Below, in pieces: positions 32,849-46,125 of a DNA stretch of 64,000 nucleotides. The stretch lies in the NCBI GenBank assembly GCA_028023455.1, contig JAQFVV010012535.1, forward strand, positions 2,728,001 to 2,792,000. Direction: 5' to 3'. Source of the DNA: Epiperipatus broadwayi (lineage: Eukaryota; Onychophora; Udeonychophora; Euonychophora; Peripatidae). Under the pieces are notes generated by a model. That model ran no database searches, had not been told where the DNA came from, and was given only the letters and a program-made list of their open reading frames with translations. Within the stretch, counting starts at the first letter, position 1; each line of letters begins with the position of its first letter. The position numbers and the translations under genes were made by a program.

Positions 32849-35800
32849 GTAGGTATACACATTACAAAAAATAATTATACTGAACTATTTGTTTTATTTT
32901 TTTTAGTCCATCAATTCATTATCAATACAATAATGCTATATCAATAATCATTACTTCAATTATATGCTACCCAAAAAAAGTAAATAAACTAAAAAATTAT
33001 TAAAATTTATAAATTTAATTAATTTTATAATATGGACATAACCATTTTTCTATCTTGAAGCATCAAATAAAATTATATTTAAAAAAAAAAAACCCCAATT
33101 ATTTTACATTTAATAAATTTTACAATATGTCAATAGTTGTTTTTTCATGCTTGAAGGTCATATGACATTGTGTTTATTAATACATTTTTTTGAGCTTGTA
33201 GTGAAAGAGCATATATTTTATTCTCAACTTTATTATCATTTAAAAATATGATTTATAATATTTTATATAATAAAAAATTTTCTAAATAAAATTTAAAAAC
33301 ATTCACGATGTTGATATGGATTTAAAAACATCAACACAATTAGAGAAGTCATAGTTTTCTGATAACAAGATTGCAACTATATTTTCACAGGAAAAAAACT
33401 TATTGAAGAAAAAGGCATTACCAACAGCTTATTTAATTGCATTGAAAGTCAGAATGTTGTTATTCATTTTATTACAAATTATTAGAAATATAGTACAATA
33501 AGCTTTTTTTAATCATAGAATGGGAATTAATGAAGTCTATTATGAAATTTTATTATTTATTATAATAATTTTTTTAGTTTTTTATATATTTTTGAATGAA
33601 TGAAAATAAATGAACACACACACACTCTTATATATATATATGGCCTCACCAATTTGTAACTAATAATTTTATTTTTACTGCCTTTTAATTTTGTTTATAC
33701 TAAAAATTTAATTTACATGTACATCTTAAAAAGTACTGTCTTTTTGCAGATCAAAAAATAATACATATTATATTATAATTAAAACTTATCAACAAAGTAT
33801 GAGCTATTATACATAATATGCAATGTACACAAGGGGGCTTGGATCAAAATGTAGAAGATATTGCAATTTCACTATACTGTAATTCAATTAATCTAAAATC
33901 ACCACAGTAACAAAAAGGGAAGTATTTTATCTTATTTGATATTCAGAAATTGTTTGCTTTTAAATTTTTTTTTTAGAATTACACCAGTCAAAGAGTATAT
34001 GCTGATCAAGATTTCAAGATTAACTTATTCTAAAGAAATTGGTATATTTATTTAACATGCTTTTTATTTTTTGAGAAAAGCAAAAAAACAAATAAAATAG
34101 GTTTATAGAAATAGATTTTTTACACAACATATTGAGAAGTATTTAAAAGAATGGTATTGCTCAATTACATTTTATACTTAAATTTATTTCAGAATAATTA
34201 AGCTGAAGTTAAACTATTACAGGCACCCATGATTCATGTGGTTCACCATCAATTATATTCAAAATCTTAAATTAATTTCTGATGTGTTATTTTTAAAAGC
34301 TATACATTTGGTTTTCAGATTATATCTAGATTGCTGAAAAATCTTGTAGTTTTGTTTTTTCAGTTTTATTTGAACTTTGACTATTGCTAACCCTCTTATT
34401 ATAAGACATTTATTTGATTGTCAAAAATGTAGTGCTTTCAGCATATATGAATTTCAATAAAGTAATTTGTTTGTGGGTGTATAATGAAAAAATATTTTAT
34501 AGCAAACAAAATATATACATTTAGAAATAACAAATAATTTAAAATAATAATGATAATTAATAAACAAATATTCTTATACAATTTTATTACTAAAAAAATC
34601 TGAATAAAGTAATGCTATTATTTATTGGCTAAAATCTCAAATTATGAACAAACAACAATTCAAATTTAAACAGATACTTTGTGAAAGTTATACATATACA
34701 TTGTAATTTTATATAAGGTATGAAAAAGATGGGAAAAGAATTACTTTAATATGCATCATGAATTGAGTCACCAAATTGAAATAGTATAAAAGGATAAAGA
34801 GCATTATTAATAAATACACATTACAAATGAAATCTAAATTGAAATGGAATATAGGGTGATAATGATATAATCTTTGTCATATTCCAAAGATTTGATCAGT
34901 GGATTGTAGTGGTACAAAAAGGTTAAAGCTTCAGGTTTTCAAATACCCAAATTATGATAATATAAAAATAAAGAAACCAATACTTCAAATTGAAATAACA
35001 TGTAACTGAGAATGAGAGAGAATGAATAAGTTAATTCTTTAAAGCCTGTATAAAGTTTACGTAAGTCAAATGCCCACTAAATTCTATACATCTAGATCCT
35101 CATTACAGAAAAATGATCTTTTAATTATATAATAAATACATAAATAAAGAACAAGAAACTTCCTTAGTTATGTGTCAAACTTTATTGGTAGTTGATATGG
35201 TAACTTTTAAAATGGCACATTATAACTAAATAAATCAAAATCAAAGCATAAGCAAAAGGAATGTATTCAACCTTAATATCTCTTTCAATAATTTAATATC
35301 ATGTTCTCAGGGTTTAGTATTAAAAAATAACTAATGAGACTTGATTACTTGCCAAAATATAAAGTAGAATCTAATTTATACCAACAAACAACTACATATA
35401 AATAATTTTTATAATATTTCTAAATCACAAATGTTAAACAATGTAGGTACTTATTGGTATTTGTGCAAGCAATCATTAGCATTTGCACATTCTCAGGGTA
35501 AAAATATTAAACTAACAAAATCAAGTATTGCTCAATGACCTAAGTGTACAGATAAGTGATTAAAAAAAATTTACAAAGTCACTTTAAGTAAAACAAATGA
35601 TATATCTTTTATATATGATCTATATATGTTACTTTCTTTTAAAAATAGTATAAACAACAAAACACAATATTCATTTTAATTTTATAGTTTTTCATCTCAT
35701 TTCTATGACATTCATATTTATAACATGTGTTCACAATATATCTATCAAATTGCATTTGTGTCCGAATGATCACCATCTACTCTTTAAGAATAAATAAGAT

Positions 35801-36368
35801 GCAATAATAAAAATAATAATGATAATGATAATATCATTTGCTAATATCAAATGGTTCAAAACCAATGACACATTCTTTAAGGTAGGATTATGCTAACTTT
35901 GCAAACAAAAACACATCAATATTCTCCTTTCCTAAACTATACTTTTTTCTTTTGAATTGCCAAATACATACTTTTTAAACTAATCCCTTTTATGCTACAA
36001 GTAATCCTCAGTTATGGCCAAAACAATTGATATATTCCTCCATATCATGTTTATTTTACTTTAGAATCTGACAGAGAGGTCATATGACTAAATTATAGTA
36101 ACTTTAATAAATATCTTCAAATAATAAATTCTCACAAATGATAAATGGATTCTTTTGTTTAGATATATAAATACTCACATATAATACATGTAAAACATTA
36201 ATATGCCAAACTATCTCTCAAATGTATCTTGTGATTATAGCTACAAATTATTTGTTAATAGAAAAATAAATAAATTTTACTAATGATAATAACATCAATA
36301 CATATATATATATAAATGGTCCTCATGAGAACAAATGCTAATAAAATTATCATAAAGCATTAATTATG

Positions 36369-36419
<51 letters not shown>

Positions 36420-38290
36420 TATGTATTAAAACAAAACAAAAAAATAATAAAACAATACCTGATAGATCATTGATTTGTCATAACAAACTAACAAAAAAAA
36501 AAAGAGAAACAGAAACGAAACAAATGTGCACAACTTTAACCTTTTAAAATATAATTATTTTGATTGATATATCTTTCTTCTTCTTATTTGTTAAAATGGA
36601 CAGTTATTGTAAGAGGTTAGATGTAGCCTTGTTTGAATCATATTAACATGACAGGTAATCTTCACTGGTGATCACTTGAATTTTATGAATAATGAAAGTT
36701 GACTTTCTTGAGGCATCCTTTCTACTTATCAAATATTAGAATTCTGTCAGTTTTTTTCACCATCACAATTCTAATCTTTATCTTCAGGACAGGAGCAGCT
36801 AGTTGTTTTTTGTAAAAATAATTATTTTTCTTCCTTCAGGTTCATGCTTGCTGACAATTTTTTTCTATTTTTTAGTGGAAGTTAATTGTTAAGAAATAAA
36901 ACAAGAATAAGCCCCATCTAATAAGTCTTCTCTACCCAGCCATTATTTAGTATATACTTAATCAAGGTAAAGTTCCTTTAATTTAGGTAGAAAGAAAAAA
37001 TGAAGCATAGCAAAATTTGTTATTGACTTCTTTCAGCCAAAACAATTATGTAATAAAAAAAAAATTACAAGTACAATCTCTTTCTTTATTGCTTTATTGG
37101 TTGACATGTATTTTCAGCTTGGAAGTTTATGAGATACTCTATGTTAATGTAACTACCAATTTTTTTTAAATTTTTTTTTTAATATTTTTCAATTGTTTAA
37201 AAAAAAAGAACTAAATACTATAGATATCTAAAATAGATATTAACAATTCACCACACATAAAATAGACAAATATGTATTTGTAAATCACAAACCCCACCTT
37301 TTAACAAACAGTTTTATCTGTATATATTTTAATCATTGGCATTTCCAAAGTGATTTTTGTAGTTTCTTTATTTACTCTGTATATATCACTATCATTGCCA
37401 AAATTTATTACCATAAACAAATGTATACCACAAAAGTGGGAAGGAAACAAGAAAAATAATAACAACAAAATCAAATGAAGGTAATAAACAATGAGAAAAA
37501 AATTGCAACATTTTCTACTACAATCTTGAAAAATATCATGATGTACATTAAATTACTAATTCTACAAAGAAAGATATATAGACATCTAATTAATAAAAGA
37601 TATTCATTATCTCTTACCAATTATAATTGAAAACTTCATGCATAAAAAAAGGAATAATATCATCTTTTATTTTATTCTTTCATATACACATATATAAATA
37701 TATTTTTTTCAAAGATATATACTGATATCATAATCAACTGTAAAGATTGATCCCACCAATCTTTACGATATATATATATTTCTTTACAATTTAGATTCTT
37801 AATTAACTGATTATTTCAAATAGAGATTTTTGCTTTGAGAAGGTATTGTTTAATGTTAATTTTCTTTTACTCTTGTACAGCTATCTGTAGTAATATTTCA
37901 CAAAATTTTTATTTGAAAATGTTAAAATTACAGGCTAACATGCTAATTTATTAATTTAATAAAATGTGGAATAGTCATTATTTTTCAACAATCAGAAACT
38001 TCATAGTAATTTGATTCAGTCTTTATTTATATGACAACTTAAAATTTTATTCTCTGGTTTGAGGTCATTTGTGAGATTACTTCAAAAGAATTTTTGGAAT
38101 AGCAAAAAAGTTGCTTTTTTGTGTAGTTGAATAAAGATTCATGATTATTTTTACATAATAATTGTATAATAATATGTAAAAATAAAAATATATATGTTTA
38201 CACTTTTATTTTATAAGTATATATATTATTTTTAATAAAACAAAAGTTAATACATCTAATTGTAATGCTAATAAAGAAAACTATGAGAGA
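32849..38290. other. Long gene-free AT-rich stretch
   Basis: 5.4 kb without a recognisable gene or coding transposon. It contains (CA)n/(TA)n at 33617-33641, (TA)n at 36375-36416 and many A/T homopolymers. A faint tRNA-like segment at about 34890-34950 (GGATTGTAGTGG, GGTTTTCAAATACCC) may be an old SINE. Confidence 0.5.
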
Positions 38291-38476
38291 TACCCAAAAA
38301 TAAGAATCATTCATTGGTTTGTGCAACTATTGTAGTATGTACTTCTGCTGTTATATACTTCTTGCAGGAACCATTTTTGTATCAATCTGGTAAGTGATAT
38401 TGTTGTGTGAAATTGTGGTACCACATAGCACATTTTTTTTTATAAATTGCATTTTGCATATTTGAGAGTTTTTATA

Positions 38477-39090
38477 ATGACTGAGAAGTTCAATTAGTGT
38501 GAAATTCTGTTTTCATTTACAAAAAATAGCAGGGAAAATAGTTGATATGCTTGAAACAATTTATAAGCAAGCTGATACCATAAAAATACAAGTTTATGAG
38601 TGGTATAGTTGAAATATTTTCATTATGTCCCTAGAAAGTGTGGCAAGTTAAACGCAAAGTCAAAATAATGCTGATTTTTTTCATGCAAATGGCATTTTTC
38701 TCTCAGATTTAGTTCACAGTGGTCAGTTATTTTAGCTGCAAGTTCTGAAAAATTTATGTGATGCAGTAAAATGTAAATGTTCTGTTTTGTGTCAAAGAGA
38801 AGAGTGCAAGCTTCACCATGACAAAGTGTTACCTCTCAAAGCTTCGAGTGTGAAGCACTTTTTAATTAAATTCAGAATGATACAGTTTATCTATCAGCAA
38901 TATTCACTTGATCTTGCGTCATGCAATTTTTTTTGATCTCTTGAATGAAAGCATTTTGTTGCAGACTTAGAAATAATGAAAAAAATGCCACAAGAGTTCA
39001 AAGGTATTATTCTGCAAGTGTTTCCAGACTGTTTTGATAAATGAAAAACATATTTAGACTGGTATATTGCATCAAATGGACAGTAATTTG
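38477..39090 (+). pseudogene. Mariner transposase remnant
   Basis: Three-frame reading gives MTEKF, an N-terminal helix-turn-helix-like region (KIAGEIVDMLETIYKQADTI..VYEWY), HDKVLPLKASSVKHFL, then YSLDLASCNFF (canonical YSPDLAPxDFF, 38901-38933) and EIMKKMPQEFKGI..FPDCFDKWKTYLDWYIASNGQ-FEKD, the mariner C-terminus. The third catalytic Asp is Asn in CNF. Many stops and frameshifts are present. Confidence 0.85.
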
Positions 39091-39135
39091 AAAAAGATTA
39101 AATTTATACTATTTAAAAATAAATAAACAATTTTT

Positions 39136-39238
39136 GTCTTGCATTGGTGGTCAAGAGGTCAGTGTGACTGCCTTGCATTTGCATGCAGTTGCCTGGGTTG
39201 TGAGTTCGCATCCTGGCCGATGCTATGACACTTAAAAA
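39136..39238 (+). mobile_element. tRNA-derived SINE with 15-bp target duplication
   Basis: GTCTTGCATTGGTGGTCAAG (box A TGGTCAAGAGG), GACTGCCTTGCATTTGCATG, box B AGTTCGCATCC, TGGCCGATGCTATGACAC and a short A tail. It is flanked by AAATAAACAATTTTT at 39121-39135 and 39239-39253. It sits inside the mariner element, so it is younger than that insertion. Confidence 0.92.
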
Positions 39239-39278
39239 AAATAAACAATTTTTTATAATATTCTGGTTACTTTTGGTA

Positions 39279-41654
39279 TAGTCAATCTGATGATTGCTAA
39301 CATTTTTACTGATATCATGGTAGGATCTTTTGATATATTTTAAAAATTATAAATGTCATTTTAAATTTTAAAATGAAAGATTTTATAGACAGTTCATTTC
39401 TATTTTGAAAACAAATTTCAATCAATGAAGATTTTATTAATTTTCTTGAGTTTCTGGCTTGGTTGGCTTTTTTTCACATCATCTAATGAGAAAAAACCCA
39501 TTATTCTCATTATGTATTTACTGCATTATTATTTTTTCAATATTTGAAAAGTAGAAATATAATATTTTGGAACTTTTTTGTTTGTAAATTTATATTTTTA
39601 ACAAATCAAGTACAGGTTTATACCAAAATCAAAGGTTAAATTATTACAAAAATTGTCACCAAATGGCATTTATTGAGCAGATTATTTCTCTTCATTGACT
39701 CAACTTTGTTAACATTTAAGTCCAGCATTTTTTTTTTTAAATAAAAGAGCTTTATTTATTACTTAACGATTATAAAAAAAAACTTATTTAAATATATTCA
39801 TAAGCATTGACTAGCTTAAGTGATAATTGGGGAAACTAAAGTATTTTGGGCAACACAACATGTGATACAACAAGATCATCACAGTTGTTTATTTATTATA
39901 TCAACAGGTTCAATAGTATTGTACTGAAGTTTTACATATGTTACTAGTTTTAACTCATATCTGTGAACTAAAAAAAGTATACTTTTAAAAAATATTTTTT
40001 AAAACTAGATAAGAGGGACAATAAAAATACAAGCTTAAGCTAAAACAAGATTCAGTCCTTGTAAGAATTTTACTTTGATATTAGAAGTTACCAATCTATA
40101 GGCAGATGACCTAACATTATATACTTACTTTTAATGGAGCAGAAACTAGTCATAGTAGTTTACAAGCATTGTGTGTATATATTTCTATTATTGTAATGAC
40201 AGACTTTCCAAATCTTATATAAGATAAATATTATTTTATAGTTTATAAATTAAAATTTATGTGATAATAAAAGCATTATATGTGCCATTTCTTTTAATGT
40301 CTTTATTATTTTAAATTATATGTATCTTTAAATCTTTATTATCCATTATAAATTTTTTAAAATTTTTATTGTGATTTTGTTTTTTTATCTGCAATTTTTT
40401 TTATTCTCTTATTTTTTTTAAAATATTTATCTTCTAGTTTATTTATTTTTTTAATAATATTTTTTGTGTCAGGTGCGATTAATCTTTGTTTCCATCAAGT
40501 GATATGAATCTTTTTCATCAATTTGTATTAATAAAAATGCTTCTTGGCTTTACAATAAATGTAATTTTTTTGTAATAGTTAACTGATGTTGTTAAAGACT
40601 TACATTTCTTTTATGCTTTATTTAAAGCAAAGCTTTCTAAATTTAATCACACATATCTCTAACAACAATGGCCTTTCGACGTTTTCTTTATACAGAGTTA
40701 AACAGAATTTGTTTTATTCATTTTTCTGACAATTGAATTTTCTTAAAAAACTTTTATATTCTTCTAAATTCGTAAAAGAAATAAATTATTTAAAAAAATC
40801 TATTGAATGCTAAAAAATTGTTACTTATAATAAATGATTTATCTGAAAACTCAATTAATAATAAAATAGTAATAAAGTGTGCGCGTAATCAACAATTTCT
40901 CTCTTTATGTATATATTAGCAATAAATTCTAAAAGTCTTTTATATATTGGGTATATAGATATGTGTACATTCATACACATTTCTAGGATACATGAAAAAT
41001 ACTTTAACATATTTTATCTGTAAAATAAATAAAAAGATTTTCCAGAAAAAAGTGATTTTGTAATATTAGTCACGGATTCAAGTATAATTCATATGGAAAA
41101 ACAAATATGTAAATACAAAGGTTCTTGATTGGTACGGTTAAATAATAATTTAATAGCTTGAGTGCCAAATGTAATAGAATTAGATAGGTGAGATCCATTG
41201 ATATTAAGCATATGACTGTCACTCTACTCATTATAACAAACTGAGAAGAGCTTTTGATATTATTTGTGGAAAAAGCCTAAAATAATGTTTCAAGATCCTA
41301 TATAACTTGAAAAACAGTAACAATTTTATTGGAGGAAGTATAATCGTCTCCGTGAGGAATTGTTTTTGAATTTAGGTGCAGATGTATAAAAAGCCTAATA
41401 AATACATAAAACATATAGAAAATATGTGTTCATTACCAAATGATAATGCATAAACATTTTATTTAGAAAATAAAGCACTCCTAAATTTTAAATTTTTATT
41501 TACATTTTATACATTTTGACAGTTTGATCACTCTTTGAAATCTGATGCTATTACCCATTACGTTCTCTGCAATGCCAATGGTGATTAAGTGTTATTAATT
41601 GGTTGTTTATAAAACCTCACAGCCTAGTTATGTAATCTACTTCAGATAGAATAC
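39279..41654. other. Gene-free AT-rich stretch
   Basis: Nothing recognised in 2.4 kb. Confidence 0.5.
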
Positions 41655-41946
41655 ATAGTATATATATAATATTTGTAATACAAGCTTATTAAATTAGGTC
41701 ATGTGACATCTGATCTTGATTTTTTTTTTTATAATTTTATTTTTTGCTATTAAGGCTCTGGCAATTTTATATTGCTAAAGCTATTAATATATGGTTATCT
41801 GAACTTAGTTCAGTTCCATATGGCTATTTAAGTTAGATAGCTGGATTGGAAGACATATGGATATCTGAAAATTTCAGATTTTCTACTTAATAGTTATCCA
41901 TTAGATAAAGTGCTGGGTTTGTCCTGGTATTTTTACTCTAATGCTT

Positions 41947-42008
41947 GAATATCCTAGCATCTCAATGAGATCACCAATAGCAGAAAACAATCTGGGGATG
42001 GGATATTC
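41947..42008 (+). ncRNA. Decayed hammerhead ribozyme, family B (copy B4)
   Basis: Distal stem I GAATATCC/GGATATTC (41947-41954 and 42001-42008) is perfect and TCTCA/TGGGG is kept. The core is ATGAGAT instead of CTGAGGA, and stem III has become ACAATC. The unit is structurally recognisable but should not cleave. Confidence 0.7.
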
Positions 42009-42323
42009 TGCCAAGCTTGTTAAGAGCTTATTTGCGAGCTCTATATATAACATTTGTAATACAAGCTTTGTTAATTAAGTCGTGATATCTGACTTGATTT
42101 TTTTTTTTTTTGTAATTTTTTGCTATTAAGGATTTGGCGATTTTATATTGCTAAAACTATTAATATATGGTGCATCTGAACTTACTTCAGTCCCATATGG
42201 CTATTTAAGTTAGATAGCTGGATTGGAAGACATATGGATGTCTGAAAATTTCAGAATTTCTACTTAATAGTTATCCATTAAATAAAGTGCTGGTTTTGTC
42301 CTGGCATTTTAAATCTAATGCTA

Positions 42324-42386
42324 GAATATCCTAGCACCTCACTGAGGACGCCAGTAGCAGAAACCGGTCTGGGATTGGGGATATTC
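42324..42386 (+). ncRNA. Type I hammerhead ribozyme, family B (copy B5)
   Basis: Distal stem I pairs GAATATCC (42324-42331) with GGATATTC (42379-42386) over 8 perfect pairs. Proximal stem I pairs CTCA with TGGG. The core CTGAGGA is at 42342-42348, GAAA at 42360-42363, CCGG palindrome, TC, predicted cleavage after C42369. All invariant core bases are present. Stem II is the weak point, with only about two pairs (GC with GC) in CGCCAGTAGCA. Confidence 0.8.
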
Positions 42387-42441
42387 TGCAAAGCTTGTTA
42401 ATATCTTATTAGCAAGCTCTATATATTATATAGTATATATA

Positions 42442-42921
42442 GGAAATATTGTTTACATTATAAAGTAATTGTTGTTGCTATTGCAATTATTGCAAATAGA
42501 TACATTATTATTTTTAATATAATAAGTTATTGCTATTGAATTGTGTGTATATTATTAGGAAGTGATTTTATTATTATATGATATATAAACAAATCTACAC
42601 CTTTTTACCGACAAACGAAATCGGATTACAGATATATGGAGATGTAAAATAATACTAATGTGAAAGCATGATGAAAATATAAATAATCAAATTTTAACTA
42701 AGCACCTAAAGACGAAAGAAATATCGGAAAACAATTTTCCAAATGTTATAAAGCAATTCTCCAGTCAATTTACAAACAGACAAATAAATGTAGCTTTTCT
42801 AAATTATTTTCATTTTATAAAGAAAAACTGATAAAAAAGAATATATTGCGTTATTTAACTTTTTTCTTTTAAAATTGCCTTTATATATAAGTTTTACAAG
42901 CTCCAAAATAATTCAGTATTG
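42442..42921. other. Gene-free AT-rich stretch
   Basis: Nothing recognised. Confidence 0.5.
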
Positions 42922-43016
42922 CCAAGCGTTGGTGGCCGAGTGGTTAGCACAACTGCCTTACAAGCAGTTATCCCGGGTTCGCTTCCTGGCCGATGCTTTG
43001 ACACATGAAAAAAAAA
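42922..43016 (+). mobile_element. tRNA-derived SINE
   Basis: CAAGCGTTGGTGGCCGAGTG (box A TGGCCGAGTGG), GTTAGCACAACTGCCTTACA, box B GGTTCGCTTCC, TGGCCGATGCTTTGACACATG, poly-A. It is the copy closest to a tRNA-Leu/Ser-like fold. No clear target duplication was found. Confidence 0.85.
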
Positions 43017-45968
43017 TTGCGTTTAAATTATCCAATTAATGAATTTGCAACGACACCATGGGAGTATATTAATGCCCATTTTTAAGTAAAATTCAAATGA
43101 CATTAAAGGATAATCGATTTCAATACAAAATTTTACAGAATGATTTATCACGGGTTCAGTTTTCTCAATTTATTTAATATGTTTGTGTATTGATAATATT
43201 ACTTTGACTTCATAAGAGATCCTTTCCAAAAATAGAAAAGTCTTTCAATAATAATATGGAAAGTTTGCAATCTTTTTAAAAGAATAGATTTATATTTTTA
43301 AACACATCAAATCAGTATATTTAATTTGTAAACAAGGATATAATCTGACTGAAACAAAATTCTAACCCATACTATTTAAGAGTAACCTTGGATTGTAATC
43401 TAACTTATTTTCTTCATATATTCAAGATTAGATCTAAAATAGTTTCTAGAAATAATATCTTTGAAAAGTTTGCTGATACTATAATTTGAAGTTATGATGG
43501 AAGTATTTTATGATAGCTTCCTTAGCACTATCGTATTCTGATGTTCTATGAGGAACAGAAGTGGTCAGACTAAACCCATTAAATATTATCATGAAAAATA
43601 TTATGACATATAAAAGTTTAGTAGTTGTCTGATTCCCCCCTATATTGCTTCATTAGATATCACAAAAAAGTTGCTCCACAGAAAATATATAAATATATAA
43701 AAAGCTTCAAGTCAAATCAAAATCTCTTTTAAAGATGTTCAATCAGTAATCAACATAAAAAAAATATAAAAATGGACTTTTTAGGAGAGTCCAAAATATT
43801 TCTTTTTTTTCAAATACATCAGTAAAGCCATCTGAATTTTAATCTTTTTAGACATTCAATACAACCCATAGTTGTTGAACTTATCTGTTTCATAAAGAGA
43901 ATTTAAATGCCATTGCCATATGTGAATGTGAACTAATGCAAATAATAAACTGTAATTAATGATTGTCAAATATGTCTATAGTGGAAAAAATTGAAGAGCT
44001 TAATGAATTTAACTTTAGGTTAAAATCTTTACAAAATAATTTATGATATTTTATAAATAAATAAACTTCCTAAAAAAATCCTGATACTAAATAAAAGTAA
44101 GAAAATAAGTAAACTCCATTGACTGTAATTGTACCTTAATTCTAAGACTTTTAACTGAAAATTATTGATTGAATAATTTAAACTCTATATATTGTTTATA
44201 TAGTTTCCAATTTAAATTAGAACATTTGATGTATATCGATCTATGAATGCAGTATTGATGTATTTAAACTAGGAAGACTAATTCTAAAATATTATATTTA
44301 TTGAAAATCAAAGTTAAAAAAACATCTGTAGAATTTAAGAGAACGTATTAAAATATAGTGTATTTTAATTTATTGCAAATTAAAAAAACAACTGAATTCT
44401 TACATAAATTATGCAAAAAATCTTAAAGAGAATTAATTGATGATAGTATAAGGATCATTACTTCATACATAATCAGAACAATCGATAGATTGTTTACAAA
44501 AATAAACAAATGAATAAATAAATATATATATAGATGACAGTTCATTATTGAGGCATGTAACACTATTATTCTCTTATCAATAATTATGCATTTGTTGACC
44601 AAATAAAAAAATATATAGTAAGTTCTGTATGTAAAAACTTTTATTTCATCGTTTTAAAATGTTTTATTTTATGATATAGCTGTTTTGAGATTCACTGTAC
44701 CATATACATATTAATTGATGAGTTAATAAAATTTAGAAACAAAAGCAATGTTTTTAAGAGTGTCAAGCTAGTTGAACTAGTGGAAGATTCCATCCCATGT
44801 TAAAAATAAATTAATTATTTTTAAAATTAGCAGAACAGTTCAATGCATCAGAAATATTTGAAGAATGATACTTTTGAGCACCTAATTAAAACTATAAGAA
44901 ATGGATAATATATGGAATTATATACAAAAAATACCTACTTTCTTTAAGCTTACGTTTAATCTATATTTGATAGCAACTGTCCACATCACATCATTCCACA
45001 TAACAGTTATCTCTATAAGTAGAAATAACAAATGGATCCTATATGGTAGAGTTAAAAAATTGTCAAATTAGTTCTTGGTTATTAGTCTTCCCAATAAAAG
45101 GCATATCTTTAAAGTTATTCCTCCAACAGTCACATTTCCTCTAATGAATTCAAAAGAAAAAAAAATTCAAGCAACATATTCTTGGCAATAGAATAATAGT
45201 TACATTTTAGTGTTGTCAGTTACAATCTAACTTCAGAAACTTTAAGCTTTTTTATTCTTAAATATTTATAAATTATTAGTTTAATTACGAGTTTAATAAT
45301 CAATTTCTAAAAATTACTGAACAAAAGTCCAAAAATGTACGATATTTTATGTCATGGGATGACGACAGGGACAGTGCTATATAAATAAAAGCAAATTCTG
45401 CAAATTAAGATTTGTTTTATATATAAAAAAATATTTATATTATAAATCAATACAAAAAAGGAGGAAGCAAATACTTATCAATAATTGGATGAGATTAGAA
45501 AAGAATTGAGAAACATCTAGTTATTAGTTTTACAATTACTTCAGTAAAGCTAATAGTAATAAAATACTCAAGAAAGGAGGCTAGTTAAAGCAAGTAACAT
45601 CTAAATGTTTATGAATTAGTTTAGAGTTTTTTTTTTTTTACAAACTTGTTCACTATCATAAATGTATTTTTGAATAAACCGTTATTAAAAATTCCATTAC
45701 TTTATTCGTTTGTGGAGGAAGGAGGGTGAGAGTCAATGTTTTTTGACTCATTTTTAATTACTTTTTCGACATATGTAAATCCTTTTATTTAAGTAATTAC
45801 GATTTTTTAAAAACTTGAAAAATTTTGATTTGAAGAGCTGTCATTTACAGGAATTGTTTCCTTTAGAATTTGTTAGTTTTACTTTAGATGTCCACAAGTC
45901 TTTCTCAAGACTGCATCACGCTTTAACGAATTGATTAGAAATGTTAACATTTCTATAATTGATTTGCA
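43017..45968. other. Gene-free AT-rich stretch
   Basis: Nothing recognised in 2.95 kb. Confidence 0.5.
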
Positions 45969-46125
45969 TTAAAACTATTGTTTTTTTTCTTTTTTCTTTT
46001 TTTTTTCCATGTGTCATAGCATCGGCCGGGACGCGGACCAACAACCGTCTGCAACCAACTACTTGCTTGCATGGCGGTTGCGATACCTCTTGGCTAACAA
46101 CGCAAGACCATTTAAAACTATTGTT
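45969..46125 (-). mobile_element. tRNA-derived SINE with 14-bp target duplication
   Basis: The SINE at 45983-46111 is flanked by TTAAAACTATTGTT (45969-45982 and 46112-46125). The minus strand gives TTGCGTTGTTAGCCAAGAGG (box A), GCCATGCAAGCAAGTAGTTG, GACGGTTGTTGGTCCGCG (box B damaged, GGTTCG to GGTCCG), CCGGCCGATGCTATGACACA and a poly-A/purine tail. Overlapping open frames on both strands here are SINE read-through. Confidence 0.9.

Larger units (their letters stand above)
38291..39278 (+). mobile_element. Inactive mariner-type DNA transposon
   Basis: The ends CCCAAAAATAAGAAT (from 38293) and the complement of ATTCTGGTTACTTTTGG (to 39276) form imperfect terminal inverted repeats flanked by TA at 38291-38292 and 39277-39278, the mariner target. 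The interior encodes a wrecked mariner transposase starting MTEKF near 38477. The element is interrupted near its right end by a SINE with its own target duplication. Confidence 0.83.
41655..42441 (+). mobile_element. Retrozyme family B, tandem dimer with 12-bp flanking repeat
   Basis: The element at 41667-42429 is flanked by ATAGTATATATA (41655-41666 and 42430-42441). Two units with a period of 376 bases each carry TATTTGTAATACAAGCTT, GTCATGTGACATCTGA.CTTG, TTTTATATTGCTAAA, AATATATGG, TCTGAAAATTTCAGA, the hammerhead and GAGCTCTATATA. No coding frame. The AT-rich flanking repeat could partly be chance, but both unit ends fall exactly on it. Confidence 0.83.

Noticed and set aside
42922-43016. 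Possible functional tRNA gene
   Set aside because: Box A and B are good, but the acceptor stem does not close, the 3' end runs into poly-A, and six sister copies exist, so it is a SINE.
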